Notes: a model not told the origin generated them from the sequence alone. A stretch of DNA of 64,000 nucleotides from Anniella stebbinsi (GCA_029215795.1 JARDYH010000003.1:89312609-89376608); one strand, 5' to 3'; shown: positions 34,245 to 44,600, counted from the first letter of the stretch. Numbers and translations are program-made.

Positions 34245-35250
34245 TGAAGGTGATGGCCTCTTTACAGCTTGCCTCATCTTCTGTCATGGACTAGAGGCAC
34301 CATAAGGGGAAAGCAACAACCCCTTGCCTCCTCAGACAGTCACCCAGAAGTTAAGACCATTGTGCCGCTGACTATTTGACAAGGTCTTGGCTCCAATGGT
34401 GGGGCTATCTAGGGGATGGATAGCTGTTTCCCCTTCTAAGTAGACTTACAATAGGCTTCCCAGTTGGAGGAGAAGCTGTGAAAGTTCTCAGCTGCTGCTT
34501 CTTAAGTGGTTTCTCATCCAAATGAGGTGAATTAAGAATTCCTCCCCTCTGTAATTCTGCAATTATCCTCTAGAACATCCATTTTAAGAGATTACATTTG
34601 GGAAAGAAAATTGTACCTTCTTACACTGTAACAAGTGATGATATATCTACATGGCTACCCAGCATACTTTTGCTAATGGGTACCATACTTCCACAAACGC
34701 CTATGTCATCTGAAACATTAAAATGTCAGCATGTATCTAGATGCACTCATGCTAGATTAAAATTTAAAATTGTGAAATAAAACTTTAAAGCTACTTCCGA
34801 TCCAACAGCTTTAGATATGTAGTATGTAGTGATGAGATTTTACTGCCTGGTCTATTACCACTTGACATTTTCATGCTTTAGGTTATGGTGATATATGGAA
34901 GTGTCTTGTCGAGTAATTTATGTCGAGTTCAAATGGTAAGGTGAACTAGAAATGGGAAGGAAAGGATGTAGATTAAAAGAATATTAAAAACCCACAATTA
35001 TCTAGCTACAGATGGGGAGAGGAATCCATCTTTATTTTAAGGCAGTTGGCATAGGTAGTCTCCCCAGGCTATGAAAACAACCATTATAGCATTCAACAGG
35101 TGAAATGATGCCATTCAAATAGATGGCTCTCCTGATGGCATTGTCAGGGCTGGCAGTATGGAGGCAAGCAGATGCAAGGAAACAGGCAGGCAAATAATTG
35201 GTTGCCAAACTCATCCGCAGGTAAGTGGGCAGGAGCAAGCATAGAGCAAC
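34245..35250. other. Unassigned stretch
   Basis: AT-rich, no gene or repeat recognised. Confidence 0.4.
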
Positions 35251-35255
35251 TCAAT

Positions 35256-35784
35256 GGCTGCATTCAAAAAACACTTTAGTCAATGGTGGGTTGAGTAGCC
35301 AACTCACAGTTGGTTCTTTTGTGGGTACTCCCCACACAACATATTCCTACACAACTGTGGGTGGTTGGGGCTGGTGTTGAGTGGACTAATAGTCAATCCA
35401 GCATTTGACTGACACAGCCCCCGCCTCTCTCCCCTCCCTCCCTCGTTCCTCCCGGTGCTATCCCAGCAGCCTCTGCAAGTTGCACCAGTTGTAGCAGAAT
35501 GGCAGCCATTACTTTGGTCGCTCTTGCTGCCTGCCTCTATAGACTTGTGTTTTAACCCACTCACTGCACACCATTAACCCACTCACCCCTCCACACAACA
35601 CTTTAAACAACTGGCTTCGAGCTAAACAACTTGCAAGGCAATTGTTTCTCTCAGTTGCTTATTTGGGCAGAATAGCATAGTAGTTTGTGAGCGGTGTGTT
35701 ACCCTCCACACAACACAATAAGCAACACAACTGATGATTGTTTCCCCCACCCTCAGTTGCTTAATGTGTTGTCCGAATGCAGCC
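35256..35784. mobile_element. Foldback DNA element (GGCTGCATTCGGACAACACA ends)
   Basis: The left end GGCTGCATTC and the right end GTTGTCCGAATGCAGCC are inverted repeats, and the TIR extends through ACAACACATTA-like sequence. The family is shared with the L1-interrupted copy at 1880-3354, in the opposite orientation. No target duplication is readable in the immediate flanks. No coding capacity. Confidence 0.7.
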
Positions 35785-36037
35785 AGTCTGTTTCATAGCA
35801 TTCTGTCAGGTGCCTAGGGGGAAAAATGCTAGGGAACAATGGTTGGGAAATGCAGTTCTCCATTCTGTTCAGTACAATTTGAAGATAACATTGTTTGGCA
35901 CTCTACCTCCTAGCTCAACCAAAATACATATACCGCCACTGAAAATAGTCCCAATTTACAGAGGAGTCAAATAGAATTTTCCCCTTGGGCTCAATGGAGA
36001 TTAGTGGCTTAGATTTCGGTGCGGGGTGACAATCCAT

Positions 36038-36157
36038 TCTGGGTTTCAATCAGAACTAGCCAGAACTCTAAAGGAGCTATTCAATGTGCTAAATGCAATT
36101 TTGGAGATAGGGTTCAGCTCCTTTAGAGTTCTGGGTGGTTCTGACTGAAACCCAAGG
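36038..36157. repeat. Strong single hairpin
   Basis: TGGGTTTCAATCAGAACTAG then CCAGAACTCTAAAGGAGCT is mirrored by AGCTCCTTTAGAGTTCTGG and GGTTCTGACTGAAACCCA. The inner 18-bp arms are perfect, the whole stem is about 45 bp, and the loop is about 30 bases. No flanking duplication was found, so it may be a minimal foldback or an ancient local inverted duplication. Confidence 0.75.
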
Positions 36158-36588
36158 TAGATCCAGAGCCCCACTGAATTTGGAGTCACCAGCCTCCACT
36201 GCTTGGACAAACAATCCTGTGAAGTGAAAGTGATGGCTCCGGGGTGAGGGTTTCTTTGTTTACACCTTTGCCTACAGCAGGAGTGGCCAACCTCCCCCCC
36301 CCCCTCCAGGTCCACAATGCCTTGGAGGGTGTATGTCAAACACTTCATGCTGGCAGTGAGCAGTGCCAGAGCGAGCGGTGTGTGTCTTGTTTTCTGTTTG
36401 GATGGTCCTAAGGCCAAGATAATGTTAACAGTTGCTAAGCTTTTGAACATGGCTATTAACACCAGATGTTTAATGGTGGCAAGCTAAGCTGTACTTGCAC
36501 TCTGAACATGGCTCTTTCTGTTTGATTTTATGTGTTACGGTTGGTTGACTAATCAGCTTTGATGAAGGTGGTGGTGATGTGGGGCCAA

Positions 36589-36647
<59 letters not shown>
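36589..36647. repeat. (CT)n(CA)n compound microsatellite
   Basis: About 13 CT units run into about 17 CA units; a second short (AC)n lies at 36691-36708. Confidence 0.95.
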
Positions 36648-36650
<3 letters not shown>

Positions 36651-36828
36651 TTACCACCACACATTCTTTCACTCATATCCAGGCACATTTACACACACAC
36701 ACACACACCACATGCAGAGGGAAGGCTTGAGACGCACAGGTCTGGCTGGATCTGCCCTTTCCAGAGGAGAGAGGGCTATCTTCTCCCTGCCCTGTCAGGA
36801 AAAAATATGTGGGGGGGGGGGGAAGGGT

Positions 36829-37148
36829 TAGGCTGACCATCTGAAAAGGAGGACAGGGCTCCTGTAACTTTAACAGTTGTAGAGAAAAGGGAATTTCAGC
36901 CAGTGACATTTGTATGCAATTAGTTCCTGGTGAAATTCCCTCTTCATCACAACAGTTAAAGTTGCAGGCACTATATTAGAGTGACCATATACAAAAGAAG
37001 GCAGGGCCCCTGCAACTTTAACAGTTGTGATGAAGAGGGAATTTCACCAGGAACTAATTGCCTGCAAATGACACTGGCTGAAATTCCCTTTTCTCTACAA
37101 CAGTTAAAGTTACAGGAGCCCTGTCCTCCTTTTCAGATGGTCAGCCTA
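36829..37148. mobile_element. Main hAT-like MITE, copy 4 (subtype B, 320 bp)
   Basis: TAGGCTGACCATCTG...CAGATGGTCAGCCTA with the perfect 8-bp duplication GGAAGGGT (36821-36828 and 37149-37156). It inserted at the edge of a poly-G run. Confidence 0.95.
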
Positions 37149-37159
37149 GGAAGGGTTCA

Positions 37160-38465
37160 CTTCAGCAATCATCACCACACAGTCCTTTTCACTGAAAATT
37201 GAAACCACCACTCCCATTTCATGCACAAATGGGTCCTGCCATTATACAGAGTGAGGCAGTCACCTCAGGCGGTAGATGCTGGGAGGTGGCAACAGGGAGT
37301 TGGAATAGAAAGCTGTGTGCCACACAGCTTGCCCTGAGCCCCCTAATGTAGTTTGTCACATTCAAGTTCAATGGAGAATGCTGTTCCTTTCCCCATTATT
37401 GAAGTATGATTCAACTCGCCTCAGTTTTTGTAGATGAAGTGGGAATAGGCACCATCTTGTTATTGGGCCAGCCATGTACCCTGTCATGTCTACGTTGGCC
37501 CTCAAATTTATTCTTCTAGTTTGAGGGAGACGCACAGGCCCTTTTGTTACCACAATATGAAGAGAGGACACCTCCCCCCCACCACTTTTGCTGCCCTCCA
37601 TGTAGTGATTTTTAGTTTTACCTCATCTTTTCAAAGTGGGCTGATGGAAGGGATGGGAACGAAAAGGGACATTTGAAATCTGGACAAATACAGTATAGGT
37701 GGAGTTGAAGGAATGCCACCTAAGATTCAGGGCAGGATTGTTCCCCTCTTTCTTAAATACATACAGACCTTTCTATTGCAGAGTTTTCTTTATCCATAAT
37801 GCAAAAGGAGATGAAACATTCATGTTAATATATTACATCAAAAGACAGAACCACTTAAAGCAACCTTCAGGGTATTTCCATCGTGAAGGATTTTTTGAAC
37901 GTTTTTAGGGGCAAACATCTTTGCTGAATCTGGATTGGATTTTAACTTTCATGCTACAACAGTTGTTGAATGAAGGATCACTTTTATCACTCCTTAGGAT
38001 GAATATTGCCCTTGATTGCCCACAAATGCTGAAAGTTGCATAGACATACTGAAGGCCATAGATCTTAAGGTCTGACAAAGAACATTTGGGATTTATAGAT
38101 GCCTAAAGGCCTCTTTTGAGATTTAAAATATGGCATCAGTGCAAACTATTTTTGGAAAAGAAGAACAGACCCTTTGGAGGCATAGCATCTATCAAAGCTT
38201 CCCAAAATGTCCACCTATTGTGTGAAGAAGCAGTTGACCGAGGTATAATTCATTATTGGCATACACAACAATTGTCCAGTGAGGATTCTCAAAAACTTTA
38301 CGAGCCAAAAGACGTCGGGTTTAATATCTTCATTTTTTAAAAAATGGGTGAAATTATTTGGTACTGAGATGCCAAAGCCTCTTTAATGAAGCAGATGCTA
38401 GGTTTTTTTTTAGCATTCTCATCTTCGAAAAATATTCAGGATCCATGAGGAACTCAAGCGGATGC
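37160..38465. other. Unassigned stretch
   Basis: No recognised gene. A GAGGCAGTCACCTCAGGCGG block near 37250 looks like part of a dispersed repeat, but it has no second copy in this window. Confidence 0.4.
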
Positions 38466-38475
38466 TTAGTACTAC

Positions 38476-38843
38476 TAGGGATGGGGGAGGAATTCATTCA
38501 GTTCATATTTACCTAAATTTACACTTTTGAACCACAATTTTTGGGAATTTGCACTTTTCCAAAATTTTCAACGCAATTCTCCAATAAAAAAAAAATGCAT
38601 ACAAAAATGTGCATATTAGAGAAATTCGTGTTCAACTATGCATTAGGAAAGCTGCTTCAAAACTGTATACTAGGCAAAATGCATACAAATATGCATGTAT
38701 TAGGAGAAATGCGCACAGAAATGGTCATGATTTTTCATGCAAACTTTAAAAAAAACATTCACAAAGTTCTGAGCGAACCAAACTTACCATTGGAATAGTA
38801 AGAAACTCAGAGAAACCAAAATGGACAGATTCATCCTTTCCTA
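38476..38843. mobile_element. AT-rich hAT-like MITE (368 bp)
   Basis: Starts TAGGGATGGGGGAGGAATTC and ends GATTCATCCTTTCCTA (imperfect inverted termini), flanked by the perfect 8-bp duplication AGTACTAC (38468-38475 and 38844-38851). The interior is AT-rich with repeated GCATACAAAAATG-like motifs. No ORF of note. Confidence 0.85.
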
Positions 38844-38937
38844 AGTACTACTAAGTATGTTTTCTAATGCCAACACACTGAGGCACTTCTGTGACTTTAA
38901 TATGGTTGCAGGGAAGTCAAGAGGTGTGGTTTTTCAC

Positions 38938-39397
38938 TAGGGCTGTGCAGGGATCTGAATCTGGATCCCGAATCCGGAGTGGATCAGGCCAAGATCCACT
39001 TTGGGTCCATGCAGAGCCCTCCTTCCACTCTCTCCCTCCCTCCCCCAATCGCTCTCCTTACCTGTCGCCTCCTCCGTGTTGTCCTCCACAGCGAGCGGCC
39101 TCCTCGATGTCAGCCGGCCACTTTCCCACTCATGGCAGGTGATGACGTCACCTGCCATGAGCAGGAAAGTGGCCGGCCGACATCGAGGAGGCTGGCTGCT
39201 GCGGAGGATGATGCGGAGGAGGCTGCAGGTAAGGAAGGCGATTGGGGGAATGGGAGAGAGTGGGGAGAACGGGAGGGAGGGCTCTGCATGGACCCAGAGC
39301 GGATCCAGATCCAGATCCGAGGTGGATTGGATCGAGCCCGATCTGGACCTCCCAGATCGGGATCCAGATCGGATCAGGGGGTCCATGCCCATCCCTA
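38938..39397. mobile_element. GATC-rich hAT-like foldback element
   Basis: Starts TAGGGCTGTGCAGGGATC and ends CATGCCCATCCCTA, flanked by the perfect 8-bp duplication TTTTTCAC (38930-38937 and 39398-39405). The whole element is a palindrome with arms meeting at CATGGCAGGTGA/TCACCTGCCATG (39131-39142 and 39148-39159). Subterminal zones are packed with GATC motifs (about nine in 39301-39380). ORFs of up to 235 codons on both strands come from the palindrome. It belongs to the same family as 47450-48110. Confidence 0.88.
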
Positions 39398-39877
39398 TTT
39401 TTCACCCCTCTACAGTTGTGACAAGGATACACTTCATTCCAATGGCCTACAGGGCTACAGATCCAGGCAGCTGTGTTCTGATTTAAAAGGTTTTATTAGA
39501 AGAATGTATGTGTTGTGTCGAACTTCAGGCCTTTGGGCCAAATCCAGACCACCTGAGGTCCAAAGCCAGCCTCTTGAGGTTTCCCAGAATGCCACATCCA
39601 ACTTCTCCTGGCTCTGCTCCTTTCCCTCAACTACCGTTGGTCTGGTGTTTTCATGGCTTTTGTGCAGGTTTTTTTCCCTATTCTAAAAGGCTGAAATTAG
39701 CACTGTGCCAGATTTTTCTATCTATTTCTCTTCAGCCATTCATTGAGGGAGGGGCAAAAAGAAATAGCAGCTGAACAGTATGCGTAGGAGCGAGCGTTTT
39801 GGATAATTTTCTCAATGTGCAGGGCTTCAGTGCTTACCTTACTGTAAGGAGGTGGCGTAGGTGTGTGTGTTTTCTTT

Positions 39878-40432
39878 GGCCCTTTCCGCACCAGCCATTT
39901 TTCCCGGGGCTGCCCCTGTCAGCTCGCGGAGAGTCCGCATGACGTACAAAGCATCCCGCAAGCAGGCAGGGGCCAGCCCTCCATTTTCCCGAGAGTTCAG
40001 GGAACATTTTCTCCTGGTTCATTCCCTGCTCCTGGGAGGGAAGCGAGATTGGTGGCTGGTGTGGCTGCCCATCCCGGGCACAGCCACGCTTACCCGCGAG
40101 TAAGCACAGCAGCACCAATGGCCATGGAGCCGCACCGCATGGCTCCGAGGCCATTAGGAGGGGGGACTGCGAAATTGCTATCCCCAGGATTGGGGGGGGG
40201 GGCTGGATCGCACGCATTTTTTTTTAAAAAAATTAACTAACCTTTTGCACACAAGCGCTCGTGCGCTCCTCTGTGGATCTGTCAAAACAAATGGCCGGCA
40301 TGAGTTGCGATGGCCCGGTAGAAGCCCGGGCCATCGCCTTCTGGTGCGACCACTGTGTGCCGGACCCAGAAGTGGTTACTTCTGGTTTTTCCCACTTCCC
40401 ACCCTCTCCGCTCCTATGGTGCAGAAAGCGCC
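39878..40432. mobile_element. Harbinger-like element, 555 bp, copy 1
   Basis: Inverted termini GGCCCTTTCCGCACCAG and CTATGGTGCAGAAAGCGCC, flanked by TTT on both sides. It aligns in reverse orientation with 54643-55197, which is also exactly 555 bp, sharing AGGCAGGGGCCAGCCCTCCA, GGAGAGTCCGCATGA-like and GCACACAAGCGCTCGTGCGC-like blocks. Terminal GGCC and a 3-bp T-starting duplication suggest PIF/Harbinger. The ORFs inside lack a transposase signature. Confidence 0.8.
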
Positions 40433-40439
40433 TTTATTT

Positions 40440-41095
40440 CACAACTTCTATCCCATCCTGTGCTTTGCAGGCTCCCCAGCTGCTTGTGTTTCCTGGAAAG
40501 CCCCCTTGACGACTTGAACATGACGTCCTCCTTTGCAGCCTTCCAGTGCTGCTGCCTGCTGAGTGCCTGAGAACTGAGTGGGCTCTTCAAAGTCATTTTA
40601 ATGACAAGAACAACAACTCCAATGCCAAAAGGGTAGCGCTGCACATGCCGAGGCCAATGGTGGTAGGACATTAGGACAGTGCAGCCCAATGGGCTCCTTT
40701 GGTTTGCAAAGAAATTGAACATTGTTGCCTGTGTTCCAGGATGAGAAAGTTGTTTCTTCTTTCATACAAATCTTGATTATCTCATTAGTAATTTTCAATT
40801 ATTCTAAACGATGCCATCTAATTGTGAAAATCACTGTGCTCCAGACTTATCATGTAGATCTCGCAGCTCTTTAATTAAAACTAAACACATTTGCTGCGTT
40901 TTTGTTTAGTGAGTGCATTAGGAATCACAAATGTTCATTTATCACTAAATCTTTATCGCCATAAACATAACTCCATCTCTTTTAATTATATTGATCGTCT
41001 AATATACAGAACAGTTAGTTAACCAACATTCTTGGACTACTGCCAGTTTAATCATATTCAGCTCAATGACCCCCAATACGAGCATACCATCAGCG
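40440..41095. other. Unassigned stretch
   Basis: No recognised gene or repeat. Confidence 0.4.
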
Positions 41096-41096
41096 C

Positions 41097-41235
41097 AAAG
41101 AGAACGTGAGAAGAGTGGTGCTGGATGAGATCAAAGGCCTATCTAGTGAAGCATTCTTTTCCCACTGTGTCCAGTCAAGATGCCAAGATATTGATGCTCC
41201 AGAGCCCAGTTCTGCAGTGTAAATTGCTCTCATAC
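41097..41235 (-). repeat. CR1-group LINE 3' remnant
   Basis: GAGAAGAGTGGTGCTGGATG and CCTATCTAGTGAAGCATTCT match the GCTGGATCAG-type LINE end seen at 31019 and 60190. Decayed and short. Confidence 0.55.
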
Positions 41236-41258
41236 AGGATTGTCCAGAACGTTTGGGA

Positions 41259-41465
41259 CTGTTCAGACAACACGCTAAACCATGGTTAGGCTGCTAACCC
41301 TTTTGTCACAAATGGTTCGTGAGTGTGTTTAAACCATGGTTATGTAGCCACCATGGTTAGGAATGGTTCACATGACATGCTACATCATGGTTCACATGAC
41401 ATGCTAAGCCATAATGTTTAGCTCAAAATGCTTAACCACCGTGGCTTAGCATGTTGTCTGAACAG
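41259..41465. mobile_element. Foldback element with CTGTTCAGACAACA ends
   Basis: CTGTTCAGACAACACGCTAA at the left is mirrored by TTAGCATGTTGTCTGAACAG at the right. Internal AACCATGGTTA palindromes recur. The length is 207 bp, with no clear target duplication. Related ends occur around 54573-55227. Confidence 0.7.
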
Positions 41466-41869
41466 GGTCTGTGTGTGTTTGTGTAATTTGTGTCTATGGG
41501 ATTTAAATGGGGATAGGGGTATTCAGAAACCAACCTAGTTTTTAGTTCCAATAATCTATTTTACATGAACCCTGAACTTTCTTTGTAAACCTGAGTCCTG
41601 TAATTAACTTTAGCGATAGCAAAAAAAAAGATGTGCCTCATTTGGAAACAAAATCACCGCTTTTTTGCCACGGCCATTCTGTCACTGAATTTCAGCAGCA
41701 AATTCAGCAACAGTGAGAAGGAGGGGCATGGAGGAGGCCCCTGGTGGTGTCTGAGGGGGCAATAGGGCACCCTGACCCACAGTACCTGCCCACCCTTGCA
41801 CTAGCGCAAATGAGGGCACACTAATATTATTTTAGAAATAAATCCTCAACCTCAAACAGTGTACAATCA

Positions 41870-42365
41870 TATATGGCTATTTGGTTCCCAATTCTACACA
41901 TATTTACTAAGAAGCAACCCTCATTGAATGCAGTGCAGCTTACTTCTGAGTAAACATGCATAGCATTTTCAGGCTTGTTCTCTGCTGTCCCAGATAGGAG
42001 AACTAGATCTAATGGGCTCAAACTACAGAAGGAGAGTTTTTGTTTTTGTTTTTTTTGTTTTTGGTTGAATAGTAGGAGAAAAGTGAGTAGTAAGACCAGG
42101 TTGACAATGGAACCATCTGCCTGGAAGGGTGGTGGGCCATCCCTTACAGGAGATCTTCACTGGGCAGCCATCTGTGGTGGATGCTCTAGCTTTGGATTCC
42201 CTGCACTGAGGAGGGGGTGGACTAGATGGCCTCCAAAGCCTCCCCAACTCTATGATTTGATAATTACTCTTGAATGTGATGCAATTCAAGTGTTTTAATC
42301 AGAAGTAGGCCTCACTGTGTTCAGTGGGGGTGTACTCCCTAATAAGCACATTCCAGATCGCAACC
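41870..42365. repeat. Old palindromic interspersed repeat, two relics
   Basis: At 41870-41965, CAATTCTACACATATTTACT and CTTACTTCTGAGTAAACATG. At 42290-42365, CAGAAGTAGGCCTCACTGTG. Same family as 780-1045. Confidence 0.5.
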
Positions 42366-42433
42366 ATTGTCATTTGCAGAAGTCTAGAACTTGTTTGTGT
42401 GCTACTGGAAAACTGAATTTAAGAAGGATAAAG

Positions 42434-42733
42434 TAGGGTGACCATATGAAAAGGAGGACCGGGCTCATGTAACTTTAACAGTTGTAGAGAAAAGGGAATT
42501 TCAGCCAGTATCATTTGTATGCAATTAGTTCCTGGTGAAATTCCCCCTTCATCACCACAGTTAAAGGTGCAGACATTATACTAGAGTGACCATATACAAA
42601 AGAGGGCAGGGCCTCTGCAACTTTAACCGTTGTGATGAAGAGGGAATTTCACCAGGTACGAATTGCATACAAATGACACTGGCTGAAATTCCCTTTTCTC
42701 TACAACTGTCCTCCTTTTCATATGGTCAGCCTA
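42434..42733. mobile_element. Main hAT-like MITE, copy 5 (subtype B, 300 bp)
   Basis: TAGGGTGACCATATG...CATATGGTCAGCCTA with the perfect 8-bp duplication GGATAAAG (42426-42433 and 42734-42741). The right half has lost about 20 bp between ACAACTGT and CCTCCTTTTC. Confidence 0.94.
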
Positions 42734-42879
42734 GGATAAAGTTAAGGCGCAATTACTGCTATGCTATAGCAGTTTACAATGCTTTTTGCAAGAGGATGGT
42801 ATGGACAAAACAAATGATAAATTTGAAAATGTGTGATGATTTTTTAAACTGATTCTTATTAAATTGTTTTTAACTTTGT

Positions 42880-44600
42880 AGGCCGCCGAGGGTACTTGGA
42901 TGTGTGAGGAAGACGACTTGCCCTCTCGATCCCTGTCCTTCCTGGCTGGTCGTCCAGGGAGGAGATGCAGTTAGATCACATCTACAGCATATCATTAATG
43001 CATCTCTCAGGGAGGGGAGCTTTCCATCATGTTTGAAAGAGGCGGTGGTAAGGCCGCTTCTAAAAAAGCCCTCCCTGGATCCCCTGGACCTTAATAATTA
43101 CAGGCCTGTATCAAATCTTCCATTTTTGGGCAAGGTGATCGAGAGGGCAGTTGCTTTTCAACTCCAGGTAGTCTTGGATGACACTGATTTTCTAGACCCA
43201 TTTCAAACCGGCTTCAGGGTGGGATACGGAGTTGAGACCGCTTTAGTCGCCTTAGTGGATGATCTACGCCTTAGTATCGACAGGGGGAGTGTGTCCCTGC
43301 TGGTACTCCTGGACGTCTCAGCGGCTTTCGATACCATCGACCATGGTATCCTTCTGGAGCGCCTGGGGGAATTGGGGATCGGGGGCACATTGCTTCAGTG
43401 GTTCCGGTCCTATCTCTCGGGCAGGTTCCAGATGGTGATGCTTGGGGATAGCTGCTCTTCAAAAAAGGAGCTGCTATGTGGTGTACCACAAGGTGCCATC
43501 CTTTCCCCAATGCTGTTTAACATTTACATGAAACCGCTGGGAGAGATCATCCAGAGGCATGGGGCGGGGTGCTATCAATATGCTGATGACACCCAAATAT
43601 ATTTCTCTATGCTTTCGACAACATCGTCAGCTAAGGATAGTGTGTCTCCTCTGAATGAATGCTTGGAGGCGGTAATGGGCTGGATGAGGAAAAATAAACT
43701 GAAGCTGAATCCAGACAAGACAGAGGTGCTTGCTGTCAAAGGCCCCAACCTGGGTCTGGAGGTGTGTCAACCAGTTCTGGATGGGGTTACACCCCCCCTG
43801 AAAGATTGTGTTCGCAGCTTGGGGGTACTCCTGGATCCGTCGTTCCAGATGACAGCCCAGATTGATGCGACGGCCAGGAGTGTCTACTATCAGCTTCGGC
43901 TGATACGCCAGCTGCGCCCCTTCCTAGAGTTGGAAGACCTAAAGACGGTAGTGCACGCACTGGTAACTTCGAGGCTCGACTTCTGCAATGCGCTGTACAT
44001 AGGGCTACCTTTGTGCCTAGTCTGGAAACTTCAACTTGTTCAAAATATGGCAGCCAGGTTGGTCACCGGTACACCTAGGGGTGATCACATTACACCAGTT
44101 TTAAAATCGCTTCGTTGGCTGTCAATCAGTTTCCGGGCGAAGTATAAAGTGTTGGTTATTACCTTTAAAGCCCTACATGGTTTGGGTCCAGGGTTCCTGC
44201 GGGATCGCCTTCTCCCGTACAATCCGCCCCACACACTTAGGTCCTCTGGGAAGAACTTACTCAAGCCAGCCAGAACTAGGCTGTCGAGTGTTACCCAGAG
44301 GACCTTCTCTTCCATCTCTCAAAGACTATGGAATGGTCTGTCGGAGGAGGTTAGACAAATTGACAGTCTTCATGAATTTAAGAGAGTCATGAAGACTGTC
44401 CTCTTCCAACAGGCCTATCCAGATGAATTTTAAATTGTTTTTAATGTTGTATTGTTCTCTTGCTTTTTAAAAATTTTAACTGTTGTGATTTTTATGTTTA
44501 TATTGTTGCTGTTCCTCGCCTCGATGCGGAGGGAGAGGCGGGTTACAAATAATAATAATAATAATAATAATTATTATTATTATTATTATTATTATTTTGT
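42880..44600 (+). mobile_element. 5'-truncated L2-like LINE with 3' end
   Basis: Plus-strand non-LTR retrotransposon lacking its endonuclease region. It comprises the reverse transcriptase ORF (to 44433), a short 3' untranslated region, a GCCTC/GAGGC hairpin near 44515-44542, and an (AAT)n/(ATT)n tail (about 44548-44595). The L2/CR1 group typically ends in short simple repeats instead of poly-A, as here. The 5' truncation point is near 42880, just after TAACTTTGTAG. No flanking duplication was identified. Confidence 0.88.
42904..44433 (+). CDS. LINE reverse transcriptase (L2-like), uninterrupted but N-terminally truncated
   Basis: The ORF encodes 509 residues of the reverse transcriptase that copies the element's RNA at nicked chromosomal DNA. 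The nominal first codon is GTG and is not a real start; homology already begins upstream of it. Domains in order: the thumb-proximal entry block NNYRPVSNLPFLGKVIER (residues 64-81), palm motif A, LLDVSAAFDTIDHGIL (135-150, catalytic Asp in AFD), GVPQGAILSPMLFNIYM (193-209), the catalytic YADDT box (226-230), KLKLNPDKTEVL (265-276), SLGVLLDP (305-312), and the conserved C-terminal tail ALVTSRLDFCNALY (352-365) to TVLFQQAYPDEF. All catalytic residues are present and there are no internal stops, so this is a fairly young copy. It cannot be autonomous because the endonuclease is missing. Family assignment to L2 rather than a neighbouring CR1-group clade is by motif memory and moderately certain. 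Confidence 0.9.
   Translation: MRKTTCPLDPCPSWLVVQGGDAVRSHLQHIINASLREGSFPSCLKEAVVRPLLKKPSLDPLDLNNYRPVSNLPFLGKVIERAVAFQLQVVLDDTDFLDPFQTGFRVGYGVETALVALVDDLRLSIDRGSVSLLVLLDVSAAFDTIDHGILLERLGELGIGGTLLQWFRSYLSGRFQMVMLGDSCSSKKELLCGVPQGAILSPMLFNIYMKPLGEIIQRHGAGCYQYADDTQIYFSMLSTTSSAKDSVSPLNECLEAVMGWMRKNKLKLNPDKTEVLAVKGPNLGLEVCQPVLDGVTPPLKDCVRSLGVLLDPSFQMTAQIDATARSVYYQLRLIRQLRPFLELEDLKTVVHALVTSRLDFCNALYIGLPLCLVWKLQLVQNMAARLVTGTPRGDHITPVLKSLRWLSISFRAKYKVLVITFKALHGLGPGFLRDRLLPYNPPHTLRSSGKNLLKPARTRLSSVTQRTFSSISQRLWNGLSEEVRQIDSLHEFKRVMKTVLFQQAYPDEF

Noticed and set aside
38979..39686. Overlapping ORFs of 151-235 codons on both strands
   Set aside because: They lie in the GC-rich palindrome of a delimited hAT-like element, read arginine/serine-rich low-complexity peptide, and mirror each other across strands.
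39834..40240. ORFs of 80-127 codons near 40 kb
   Set aside because: Internal to the 555-bp Harbinger-like element; related but broken versions at 54838-55233 show no conserved frame or transposase motif.
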